Assembly: GCA_034620365.1 (NCBI GenBank)
Contig: JAQGEQ010000255.1
Span: forward strand, 372,001 to 436,000
From: Pegea sp. RAD2-039
Lineage: Eukaryota > Chordata > Thaliacea > Salpida > Salpidae
Length of the DNA: 64,000 nt
Direction of reading: 5' to 3'
In this document: positions 11,575 to 22,398 of the stretch, in pieces
How positions within the stretch are numbered: position 1 is the first letter of the stretch
How the letters are laid out: every line of letters starts with the position of its first letter
Translations under genes and position numbers: made by a program
Notes under the pieces: model-generated
Database searches by the model: none
The model's input: the letters and a program-made list of their open reading frames with translations, nothing else
Told to the model about the DNA's origin: nothing

Positions 11575-13244
11575 TTAAATCTTCCTTTTTTTCATTATTT
11601 TTGAATTATCAGCTTTTACTAGAAGGTTTTGAATTTCTTGTTGACAAGCTTTAACAAAACCGTCGAACACTGGATTGCCAGTTTGTAAAAGATTAACATT
11701 TCTTCGTCTCGCATGAAGTTGGAGATAACTTTGAAGACCCTTCAAAACCTGCTTTATTGCAAGTGCAGATAGTCTCTTATTACTCTCAGTATGATTGTCC
11801 TACAAGTAAAAAAGTACCTAGTTTTTTTCAATTTGAATAAAAATATATTTTATGTTCACCTTAATGAAAAACAAAAGCCAGAAACTGAGGTCTAAATCAC
11901 TAACAAGTCCGACATCTAACGGAATACTAAAGGGACCATCAAACTGTTGATGCTACAAAAATAAAGATGTTAAAAGAAAAATATCAAAAAATCTAACTTT
12001 ACTCTGATATTTCTTTGTTTTGCCCACTCAAGCCATAAATAAAATGAAGAAAAAATTTGAACTATTTCATCATCTGTAGTATCATCACAATCTGTTGGCT
12101 TTACATCTTCACCATAATTTGATAGTTGGACCTGAGTGGCTGTATCTTCATGATCCTCTAGCGAGCATAATGTTTGAGCTTTGGACTGAGAGTTAGAAAC
12201 TCCACTTGTTGAAGGTTCAGACTCTTCAAAGTCTACTAACCAATTTTCTTGTCTAGTATCTTCACTATTGTTTGTCGACTGAACTTTATTTCTGTCATCG
12301 TTCAGTAAACTTATTAGTCGAGATTCAGATCGAGATCGAGAACTGAATCTTTGATTCTTTTTTAAAGTTTCATCATCTGTTTGGGGCTTTAGGTTCATAC
12401 TTTTTTTTTGGTAAAGATCTCTTAGCACAACTCTTGGCTGCATCAGCATCTTCCGTTCGAGATTGACTCTTCTTAATGAACGTCTAGGTTTGTGAAAGTG
12501 AGTTGCTAAGTTTTTTTGTTTAATATCTTCATTATTGCTTGTCGATTGAGCTTTACTCTTCGATCTTCTGTCATCTTTCAGTAATCTTATTAGTCGAGAT
12601 TTAGATTGAGATTTGAATCTTTGGTTCTTTTTTAAGGTTTCATCATCTGTTTGGGGCTTAAGGTTCACAATCTTTTTTTGGTAAAGATCTTTTAGCACAA
12701 CTCTTGGAAAAAAACTTGATCCACAACTATTAATTGTCGACTGAATTTTATTCATGAATCTTCTGTCATCTTTCAGTAATCTTATTAGTTGAGATTTGGA
12801 TCTTTGATTCTTTTCTAAGGTTTTATCAGCTGTTTGAAGCTTTAGCTTCACAATATTTTTCGAAATGATATCTTTTAATACAACTTGAGGCTGCATCTTT
12901 TGATTGAGTTGAGAATATTTGCTGGTTGAAAGTTGAAACTTCTTATTTTCTTTGTTTCCAGGTTTTAAAAAACTCTTTTCTTTTACAGAAATCTTTGTTT
13001 TCTTTGAGTTTACAATAAGAACCTCTTTTTCCAGAAGTTGATTCAACAATAAACTTTTCGTGTTTACTTTACTAACTACACTACTCGAAAGTGCAGGACT
13101 AACCAATTCTTTATTTTCTTTTACTTTTTGTGCCAACTTAATCGAAGTTGATCTTAGTTCACGGTCTGTAAGAACAGGTTTTTCAGAAGAAACTTGTTCA
13201 GTTTTTTTTCTAAGCTTTTTAAATGGGAAACTTTTATTATTCAT
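11575..13244 (-). CDS. Repeat-containing protein with ZMYM/QRICH-like (DUF3504-like) C-terminus
   Basis: Three exons, about 13244-12002, 11953-11861 and 11800-11575, join to about 518 residues. The first 400 residues are Lys/Arg/Ser-rich and look disordered and nuclear. They hold three repeats of 55-60 residues starting at about 117, 179 and 268, each with VVLKDLYQKK, LKPQTDDETLKKNQR and RLIRLLKDDRR. After an acidic segment the end reads FYLWLEWAKQRNIR, LVSDLDLSFWLLFFIK, IKQVLKGLQSYLQ and GNPVFDGFVKACQQEIQNLL. That pattern (conserved Trp, Leu-rich helix, an aromatic/Asp-Pro-like step, final helix) resembles the segment at the C-terminus of ZMYM and QRICH1 proteins, which derives from Crypton tyrosine recombinases. 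This is a pattern judgement, not a search result. No catalytic recombinase residues seen. An AG lies 51 bases before the ATG. Confidence 0.6.
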
Positions 13245-14934
13245 TCTACTTGATGATTGTCAGCCAGATTTGTGTACAAAATTCTCTACTTAGTTCTGTA
13301 AACAAAAATATAAGTTTTAAGTATAATTTTTTGACTTAATAAGATAAAGATTCTATAAACTCTACTGATTAAATTCTAGCAACAATCCTAATTAAACTAA
13401 ATTCAGCTTCAAATAAAAAAAAGTTTGAATTAAAAAGATTGAAACTTACTTCAAAGTAAGATTAACTCTTCTTTATTTCTTATGGTTGATTTTTGTACAT
13501 AAGCTATGTTGATGCAACTGCAGCTAAAATTGAAAAGTTTTAAACTAATGCAAGAAATTTAAAAAAATCTTTATTATTTAAAGATTTTAAATAAAATACA
13601 TTTCAAAGTAAGCTTTATAAGTTTCAACAAAACAAAAGATATTTACAATAATAACAATATAGATAAGATCAGTTTTAAATGGCTTTTGCAGCTAAATACT
13701 TGTCGAAATGTAAACTTGAACTGAACAAGCATACACATAATATCAGTAAATTAAATAAATAATTACAACGACAACTTTAGTTTTTTAATTTAGTAAATGG
13801 AAAGCCAAACTTTTGTTGAAAAACTTTATATTTTATATAAATTTTAAATATAAATATATATTTTAAAAAGTAGATAAAAGATAAAAAGAATTTCATAAAA
13901 AAGATTTATTATATATAAGAAGCTGTAAAACTATTCGAAACTATTCGAAAAATCATTTATTTTAAAATCTCCGCAAAAGTTCTGATATATTTTATAACTT
14001 TAAACTATTTCTCTGTATCTAAAGCAAAATTTGTCGTTTTAAAATTAACTTATGGTTTTGATCTGTCAAATAAAATGCCGCTTGATTAAAAAGTGTTAAA
14101 TGAAGATTTTAAGACAATTAATTTGTTGAAAAATATATAGCTTATCAAAACATCTTAGTTCAATTTAAGTTAGCTGCTTCAGAATAAGTTGAGTTGACAT
14201 CAATACATGAGATTTGTGGATAGATACAGGTAGAGCCTAACCATCTATCAACTAAACTGCATTCATGCATAAAATATTATTAAATCAAATCTATGAATTT
14301 CTTAAAAGTAATAAATAAAGACTTCATTAGAATATATATGAAGTGAATTCTTAGTTACTAATTAGTAAATTCATAAATTCAAACATAATTCCATCTTTGT
14401 CACTTTATCGTGAGAGCTTACAATCACAAATATTATTAAAAAAAAAACCTTTTTCAGTGAGCTAAGTCTTAAGCTTCTCTGTAATTTACACTTGAAAAGC
14501 TTCTGTTAAAGTTATATTTGTGATATAAAAAGTCAAATAAAAAAATTAGTAGTCTTTTTAAAGTTGCTTCTGTTTGTAAAATTTGATGTTTAAATTCTAT
14601 GATTTAATTCTTCTGATATTTTTTCTGTTTTTCAAAAACTGTTTCAAAGTCAAGCTTTTGGAAAATAACAAAAACTTTTTGAAGTAGAAAGTAACGAATA
14701 GAAGAAGAAAAAACTCCTTTGAAAATAGTTTTAAACAGAATTGACAAAAAATTATCTTCATTTGATTACCTAGATTACTCCAGAATTCATATCAAAAAGC
14801 AAACGTTTTATTTCAAAAGGAAATAAGTTTTCGTTGTAAAGAGAATTATTTGAAATTTGAAATTATATTTTTGTATTTATTTAAAATTAAAAACACGTTG
14901 TAGGCAAAATAAAATCATTTTTATAATAATAATA
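13245..14934. other. A+T-rich intergenic region
   Basis: No gene or RNA seen. It contains the presumed 5' flank of the repeat-containing gene, with an acceptor-like TTTACAG ending at 13296. Confidence 0.4.
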
Positions 14935-15400
14935 GGAGCTTGGTTCGGCCGAAAACGGTCATGTTTTGGATGTGCTATGAGTGATGATATTAAAAAGAAA
15001 GCAAAATGCTGTGAGATACGAAGAAATTTAAAAAAGCACGATCGATTTTCTTCCTTTTCTTTGAAGCTGGTTTTTCTTCTGTACTTTTCATTTGTTTGCG
15101 GAGTAGAGAGCGCTATGTCCTCCTAATCGCTGGAGGTGTATGGGGCGATTTTATATCGCGCTTGCAAGGGAATTCAAGGACAGCTGATGTTGCATTTATC
15201 TTTCGAGAACTCGCCACACAATAGATACTTTTGGGTTACAATTTTTCGGTGATCGCGAAGACGTTGGTGGGCTGAATGATCTGCTGCAAACACGTGTCTT
15301 TCGCTATTGATAGTGACGCGAGGTGACGTCACATGGAGTAGGCTGGTGGGGAACTTCTGTCTTCTTTGATTCACTTCGAGTCCGAAGAGCCATGTTCTTT
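14935..15400. other. GC-richer island with CRE palindrome
   Basis: About 460 bases stand out by higher G+C, including GGTTCGGCCGAAAACGG near 14940 and TGACGTCA near 15325. Short frames exist on both strands (plus 14857-15126, minus 15174-15374) but neither resembles a protein family. It lies downstream of the leftmost integrin-like gene. It could be an inserted element fragment or a regulatory patch. Confidence 0.3.
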
Positions 15401-15555
15401 ACAGCAATCTTCATAAAAGCGACATCTTCAATAATTAACTAATTGATATTTTATTCTGATTTGGTAATTATTCAACTTACTATTTCCAGGTTGAGTTGAA
15501 ATCTTTGAAAAGATCTTTTGTTGTTGATGAGCTTCTCTTATTGATGATGAAGAAC

Positions 15556-15580
15556 TCACACAAACACACACACACACACA
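15556..15580. repeat. (CA)n tract in 3' flank of the leftmost integrin-like gene
   Basis: A short CA run lies about 75 bases beyond the apparent stop of the leftmost copy. Related CA/TG tracts sit at the matching place in the second copy (22308-22333) and third copy (27563-27580), so the tract is part of the duplicated unit. Confidence 0.7.
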
Positions 15581-15650
15581 TATACAACTAAGTTCTATTT
15601 ATTTAGATTAACTTTTTATAAACAAAAGTATAATTCACAATATTTTAAAA

Positions 15651-18246
15651 CTAGATGAAAAATACTTTTAAAGTTGTAGATGATATTCCTTTTTGAGCAA
15701 ATTCCTTTTCATAGACAAAAGATTTTGTAGAATTTTCTGTTTTCTTTCCTAATGATGAAAAATAGTAAACTTGAATAAAAAATATCACTTTATTTGCAAA
15801 CAACTATAGAAGAAAATTATTTTAACATATTAAGCTATGAATTAAATATAAGAGAATATTTGTTCAAGATGAAAATTCTGTAAAAAGAACTTCAGAAAAT
15901 GAAATCATATAATCTTTGAAGTTTGATAATTCTCATTACATGAAAATAGAATCAAATACAAAAGTCGTAAAATCAAATTACAATCAATTAAGAAAACAAT
16001 GTTTTAAGATTTAATCTTTTAAGTTAAGTAACATTTAATAGTTGTAAAAGTAATAAAATAATACCTTCAAGAACTAGAAAATTTATCTTCTGTTCAAGTT
16101 TATCGACAATACCATCCAGTGAAGTGAAATCAGAGACATAAAATATTCTATCTGTGTCTCCATTAGTGATAATCTGTGTTGATAAATCAAATTGATTTAT
16201 GTTTGTTGAAGTTACAAATGTATTAAAACTCTAAACATTTATTGAAATATCATTTGATAAATGTTAAAAGTATTTATGATGTTGGTTTATGTGGAAAAAT
16301 ATAAATGAATTATTGAACTAACTTCAAGTTCACGTTTGTCAGCACTACCGACTCCAACTGCAAATGTTGTGATTCCAATTGATTTGACAAATGCAGATGC
16401 TCCATGAAGACTATTAACTGATCTTAAGATGATTTAGTTTTAGTAGAAGGTAATAAGATGAAAATAGATATAATTGTATTACTACTTACTGTCCATCAGT
16501 AAGTAGAATAAGAACTTTATTAGTGGATGATGAATTGTATCTGTAAGAAGATTGAAAATCTATAACTGATTTATTCATTGCTTGAGCGGTATAAGAGGAA
16601 GCTTTACCCTGATAATTTATTGCTTGAACAAATTTCTGTAAGCAAGATACTTTTTATATGAAGATAGAATTTATTAAATTCTGGATATAATTTTCAAAAT
16701 GTTACTTTGAACCAAAACTTTAACTTGTTTCTTTTTATATCATTTTTGTATTTAGATTTTTAATAATTTAGTTCTTATTTCAAAATACAGAATGAAAACA
16801 GTGGCTTACATCAAAGTTTTTCTGGTTTGTAACTTCAGCAAGCCTAATTTCAGTTCTTAGATGATCATACTTTGAGTATTGAATAACTCCAACTTGAGTT
16901 TCTCTGTTTTGTTTCACAAGTTTAGAAGCCAAACTTATTGTCCACCTTTTAACTCGTTGAAAGTTGAGATATTTAACAGAGGCTGAACCATCCAGTAAAA
17001 AGATGACATCTAAAGTTTTCTTCGGACATTCTAGAAAAATGAATCACAAAAAAACTCTTTTACTGAAACTGAATCTATTCTAAAAATATTTTTGTTAAAA
17101 CAGAAGTTTTGTAACTTATAAATCAAAAACTTTCTAATAAATTGGTTTTGAAATTTCTAATTTAAGGAAATATATTTCTAATAGTTGTGAAGACTAAACA
17201 GAATTTGAGAAAGAGTAGTAACATTTATTTGGTAAAAATAATTCTAACCAAAAGTTTTATCCCCTTCCCAATAATTTCCACCGTTTTTACTGTTGTAACA
17301 TCTTCCAGGTAAGTACCTCAATTCGTCACAATCTTTTTGTTCTGTGGCAGAACATATCTAAAATATAAATTAAATGTAAAAGTTTTATTTGAGAAATAGT
17401 AGACTTAGTGCAACAGTCGATAATTAAACTTAAATTTACTCAACAATTGCAGAAAAGGAATATTATAGATTTTACATTGATACATAAAATTTGTTGTTTA
17501 TTTTCAAATAGATTTTTATTTACTTTTATTTGGTTGTTAATTGGCTTGATTATATCCAAGCCAAAGTTTGTTTGTCTCGTTTTGGTAGAAATTTTAGCTT
17601 TTCTACAATCTTCTGAAGACTTCCATGTCTTATTGAAGAGCTGTTTAATTTCACAAATAAATAATTCTCCAGTGTCTGTAATGTTTTTAAAATCAAAAAT
17701 AACTTATAATATTTATCAAGGTTTTGTTAACAAGAATTATTATCATATATTTTGATCTATAAGTTTCAAAAATTTTGTACTTAAAGTAAACAGCATAATA
17801 AGTAGAAAGATAAATATTTATATAAAAGTGCAGAGAGCTTGTAGAAGTTAGTTAAACTCTAGTCTACTGGTAATTTCCTTTCTTAACCTTTTATCTGTTT
17901 CATACGTGAAGTTGAACCAACTGAAGCTTCACCAAATGTTTTTGGAGCACCAATCATCAACTTACTATCAAAATACAAAGATTTGTAATTTCAATCATCT
18001 TTAGCACTTATCAAGCAAATATATAATTGTAACAACTTACCCATTTCCAAAAATTATATCAAAACCAAAATAAGTTGGTGAAATTCCATTTGGAAAAGTT
18101 TTGAACTGATTTGAAAGTCTTATTCCATTTTCACGAAGCAGAGGAGACTGTATAAACTTTTGTGCTCCTTGCTGAGTTTCCAAATTAAATGGATAAACCA
18201 AAGTAATTATTGTAGAAAGCAATATCAATAACTGACTCATATTCAT
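15651..18246 (-). CDS. Secreted integrin-alpha-like I-domain protein, copy 1
   Basis: Nine exons join in phase to about 406 residues. A signal peptide (start MNMSQLLILLSTI) is followed by mature PFNLETQQG, then FG-GAP blade 1 (YFGFDIIFGNG plus KLMIGAPKTFG), the blade-2 cysteines (ICEIKQ, EDC, ICSATEQKDC, LPGRCYN), and an I (von Willebrand A) domain at residues about 183-374. The metal site has DGSAS, LLTDGQ and SSYTAQA; the usual Thr is Ser here. After the I domain come EKEFAQKGISSTTLK and four more residues before a TAG. That end matches the SQ.GFS sequence after the I domain of integrin alpha-M, then stops: blades 3-7, thigh, calf and membrane helix are absent. I infer a soluble ligand-binding or decoy protein. 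Splicing at AAA-GTATTT to a further exon is possible. AG lies 13 bases before the ATG. Confidence 0.82.
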
Positions 18247-19843
18247 GATAGGGTCAATTCTAAAAAACCAAATAAATAATTTCTGGGGTAAAATTTAGTA
18301 ATACAAGTATAGAAATCATTTTTTAATCAAAATAGAAACTTAAAAAGATAGTATTTACTAAATCTCGAAAGTCAATATTTGTTTTAATTTCAATTTTTTT
18401 TATTTCTAAATATAAAGGTGAATAAAATTTAGATTCGTAAAAAGTCTTTGAAATAGTTTTAATTTACATCATCAGTAAGTTCATAGTTTTAAAAAAATAA
18501 CAATTGTATTTGATTTTAAAGTTTTAATTAGCTAATTATCTAAGTTGACAATATTTTTGAATAGTTTAAAACTGTCAACTGTTATTAATGAACAAAATTT
18601 ATTTACTTTAAACTACAAACAATGTATTCATCTTTTTTACAAAAGTTTATAACAACAAATATAATCTCTTTCCATCTTCTAACTCTCAATACAATATATA
18701 TTATATTTATTGAGCTTCAGTTATATTTAACAATTGTAAAAGGAAAAAAAATAAAATAATTTCCAACCTTAAAACAATTAACTTTATAGAAAGTTTATAT
18801 CCTTATATAGGAAGTCAACTTATTTTTTTCAAATTTAGAAAGTTTGTTTAAAGTTTATTCATACAAATTAATTTTTGAATTGATTTGTATTAAGGTCAAT
18901 TTTTTCTCTTCCTTTTTTATTACCGACTTTAAGTGACGGTTTTCCTTTAAAGCTGGAAAAGGAACAAACTTTTTGTTCATCGGATGAAAATTGTTTAGTT
19001 GATTTTTATTAAACTTGATTCTTGAATAAAATTTTAGTAAAACTTGAATTCTTAGTTATTGTGAGTAAACCTAAATAACTTTATATAGTCAATAAGTTTC
19101 TAATAAAGTGAAATGAATTCATTAAATTTATGTAATTGTTTGTAAAGATGATTACTACTATCTATCTTGAATTTGATTTCCCTCCATATAAGGTAAGTGA
19201 ATTAATTTTTCAGTTCTTATCAATTGCTTATATAATAAAATGGTTTTTATCAATTTATTAAACACAAGTTGAACACATCGGTCAATTTTATTTATTTCAA
19301 ATTAATTCTATCAACAAATGAAATATATATTTCAAATAGATGTACTTGACAAGGATTTCGAAAATAAATTTTATTTGCTTGTACATAATTTGTAGGTTGT
19401 AATGAAAGATTTCTAAACCTTTTTAGCTTATAAACATCAAAAGTTGTTTACTTAAAACTCAACAAAGCATTTTAAATAAAATTCATTTATAATCATATCA
19501 CTTATAGATGAGTTGCAGTAATTCAAACTTTAGAAAGAACATTTTTAGATTTAGTTTTTAAAGATACAAAATTGTATTAAAACATTGATTTTTAAAAAGT
19601 TTATATTCTTTTAAAGATTTATTTACTTAATACTTTTCTAAAACTTTTAATTTCTTTTTAATTCTTACAACTTCCAAACTTATTTATAGTTTTAATCAAA
19701 CTCTCATTTGCTGCTAACAACAGCAAAACTAACAGAACAATTTCATTTTTCTTTATTGAAAGGTTAATAATTCATTTTGAGTGAAATAAATTTAAATACT
19801 TTTACTACAATATCTTACAACTAGAAGCAGTTTTAACGCTATA
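18247..19843. other. A+T-rich spacer between integrin-like copies
   Basis: No gene or RNA recognised. It is the 5' flank of copy 1, which should contain its promoter. Confidence 0.4.
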
Positions 19844-20131
19844 ATGAATTGTACTACTGGCTTTGAACAAACAACATTTAAAAATTATCTTTTCTATTTA
19901 AATACTTTAATTGTCAATATTTTGTTTATGATATTTATAAATATTCTGGTTTTAGTCACTTATCTGTCATCTCTAAGAGAAGAGTATTTTTCAAATTTAA
20001 ATTTTCTTCAAAAATATATTTTTTTATGTCTTAAAAAAGTCTTACAAATTGTTATTATATCTCATTTTACAAAAACTAATTTCAGATTATATTATCAACT
20101 TTCGTATATTATTATTAACGGTTGTAGATAG
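19844..20131 (+). CDS. Possible small membrane protein
   Basis: A 95-codon frame starts after an AG (about 14 bases upstream) and encodes one strong membrane segment (LNTLIVNILFMIFINILVLV). A second overlapping frame follows in 20049-20234 and could be a second exon (after an acceptor TTTCAG near 20083), although I could not find a donor with matching phase. No family recognised. In such A+T-rich sequence a hydrophobic frame can arise by chance. Confidence 0.22.
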   Translation: MNCTTGFEQTTFKNYLFYLNTLIVNILFMIFINILVLVTYLSSLREEYFSNLNFLQKYIFLCLKKVLQIVIISHFTKTNFRLYYQLSYIIINGCR

Positions 20132-20234
20132 TGTTCGTAGTAGACAATTTTATGTAGATAAAACATACAGTAATTTAAAACTTATTCTTGGTTTCGGAGG
20201 TTATAATAAAAGTTATAATAAAACTCTTAATTAA

Positions 20235-20882
20235 AAAATGATTTTCAAAAAATACTAAATCAAATAAATATTGAAAGCTTTGCATCTTAATTATAATTTT
20301 ATTCTCCAGTTTATATAAAAGATTAGTAATAAATATTTAAATTTAGAAAGAATATTCAAAATTATTTCAAATATTTGAAAACAGTTTCGTCTTCAACTTG
20401 TAGTTTACTTTATATGGAGCGATTTACAAAAACATTTTCCATAAAAGATTTAAAACTTTTTTAAATAGAAAGAAAGGAAGCTACTTTTGTTGAAATAAAT
20501 GTAAAAAAGTTTTAATATCTGCTTCATTTGTTGCAAAATCTCCCATTTGTTTATTGTTCCGATTTCTGCAAATAATCTGTAAATAACAAAGACAATCAGT
20601 ACTTCAATTTCTAGTTTTTCATTATATTTGTCTAAAAATCGAGCGTACCAAATTTTCAAAATAATCTAGTGCTTATGATAAAGATTATTTTAATTTACTT
20701 TTTTTGAAGATTTATATCTTGTAGTAAAAATCTAGAAGTAACAGAATAAATAAATCAAACTGCAAATCCTTTAGTTTTCTATAACAGTGAAAAGAGATAT
20801 CTTCTTTTATTTCTCATCTTTTACAAACAAATAAAATGAAAATGAAAATTTATATCAGAGTATTTTAATTTAGTTATTATTC
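20235..20882. other. A+T-rich spacer with possible terminal exon
   Basis: On the minus strand a stretch at about 20475-20595 follows a TTTACAG acceptor and stays open to a TAG with Asn/Gln-rich content (RNRNNKQMGDFATNEADIK). It might be a terminal exon belonging to the decayed copy nearby. Support is weak. Confidence 0.25.
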
Positions 20883-20960
20883 AACTTACTCTGTTTAGAT
20901 TGAGTTTGAATCTTTTAAAGATATTTCAGATCCTAAATCTTGATGATTCATAAATATACA
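20883..20960 (-). pseudogene. Relic of the downstream block of an integrin-like copy
   Basis: Minus-strand sequence here resembles the block lying 100 bases after the stop of copies 1-3: an ATCATCAAG core, then AAAGATTCAACTCA-like sequence, then GTAAGTTG followed by AATAATA. With the I-domain relic at 21.75 kb it indicates another, decayed gene copy between copies 1 and 2. Confidence 0.45.
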
Positions 20961-21429
20961 AATGTTCACAAGTACTGAATACTTTTATTTTAAACTAAAT
21001 TATTATTGACGGAATTATATATCATAGAAAATTTACTCAAAGAATTATTTTCAATCTTGCAGATTCTCTCTAGATCAAATCCAGCTCCAAATGTACTCTT
21101 GGATTTGTTTCATTTCCTCTTTCCTGACAAATATATAAATTCTAAAAACAAAGTTCTCAATTGAACAAACAATCATTAAAACCTTTAAAGTTGAAAACAG
21201 TTATTGCGTCAAATCCAACTTTTAGATTCAGCTTCTATTTCTTATTCTAATTTAGTAAATATGTTTCCTTAAAAGATAAAAATCAAAGATGTTGTTTTGC
21301 ATTTTTAAAAGTTCGTGTTGATGACATCAATTCTAAAATAAGTTTACTAAACATGAAAAGATTGTAAAAAATATTTAATTTTTTTATGAAGCCATGTGGT
21401 TTTATTAAATAATATCAGATAAAAGTTAA

Positions 21430-21715
21430 AATTTATTTATTTATTTCAATAAATGCGAAGGAGGGTGCCTGAAGAGAGCACCTCTCGCTAACACACATTC
21501 TCACAAATAACATCTATTAAGTTAGAAATACAGAAAGCAATAGATGTAATACATGGTATTTCGATATCACTCAAAGCATATGACAGTGAACAATTACATG
21601 GAATGTTAATAATATAAAAAAGAGAAAAAAAAATCATAGTTTAGAAATGACAATGTTTGCAATATTATAACGGTTCAACTTCTTCTTGAACAACGCGAGC
21701 GACTTCGACATGGCA
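21430..21715 (-). mobile_element. 3' end of a non-LTR retrotransposon (5'-truncated)
   Basis: Read on the minus strand the copy holds the last codons of a LINE ORF (SLALFKKKLNRYNIAN, TGA at 21636-21634), a short 3' UTR, a terminal hairpin (21488-21455, GCGAGAGGTGC pairing with GCACCCTCCTTCGC) and an A/T-rich tail (ATTTATTGAAATAAATAAAT). It is the same family as the longer copy at 46.15-46.6 kb. It inserted next to the decayed I-domain copy. Confidence 0.8.
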
Positions 21716-21749
21716 TAATAAACTAACGTTAAGTTCCTACTTTGTTAGC

Positions 21750-21995
21750 AGGGCTATCCACCAAAAGTGTTTTAACTCCAAGTGATTTGATCATTTGGTC
21801 AGAATTTAGGCTCTTGTGGGTGAATTGCTCTAAAAGTTCTATAAATGATGATGCTTAGAAAACATGGAGTAAGATTGAATTGTTACCATTTAGTAGAAGA
21901 AGAACTTTCTCAACTCATGTTAACTGAATCTACAAGTTTATTAAAAATATTAAGATGTTCTTAGAAAGCATCAGTTGTAAAAGATATTTCAAACT
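21750..21995 (-). pseudogene. Decayed integrin-like I-domain fragment
   Basis: Aligned by eye with copy 2, the plus-strand text shows the same ordered landmarks: CCACCAAAAGTGTTTTAACTCC for the FAVGVG segment, CAAGTGATTTGATCAT for FVKSIG, TTTAGTAGAAGAAGAACTTTC for VLILLTDG, and GCATCAGTTGTAAAAG for FTAQAL. Stops and small indels break the frame. It is a fossil of a sixth cluster member or of a partial duplication. Confidence 0.6.
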
Positions 21996-22398
21996 GCACT
22001 GTGTACACAAGAAAAATTATTATTCAGCAAACATATAAAATAATATAAAAATTGATTTAAAAGTACCTACATTGGTGATCTTCATCAGTAATTTATTCAG
22101 CTTTATTCCTGTGCTTGATGCTGATTTTCCTAAATAAACCATTCCAGCTTGCTAAATAAACCATACACTATCTGTTTTATTACACGAGTTTAGTAAAAAG
22201 AACTTTCATTTGAATATCATTGAACTTACCAAGTTCTTGTTGTAGTTGAACAATGAAATAAATCTTTTATAGTTGCCCAACTTCCAAGACTTGATGATGA
22301 AGAGCTCAGACACACACAGACACACACAAACATTCACAACTAACTTATTTTTAGTTTAAACTAACTTATTGTAATCAGAAGCTTACATCACAAAGATT

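Noticed and set aside
13060..13293. Plus-strand frame opposite the repeat-containing gene
   Set aside because: It is a shadow of the minus-strand coding sequence and resembles no family.
17408..17755. 115-residue plus-strand frame, with its twin at 24132-24353
   Set aside because: Both are antisense to exon 3 of copies 1 and 2; their similarity follows from the gene duplication.
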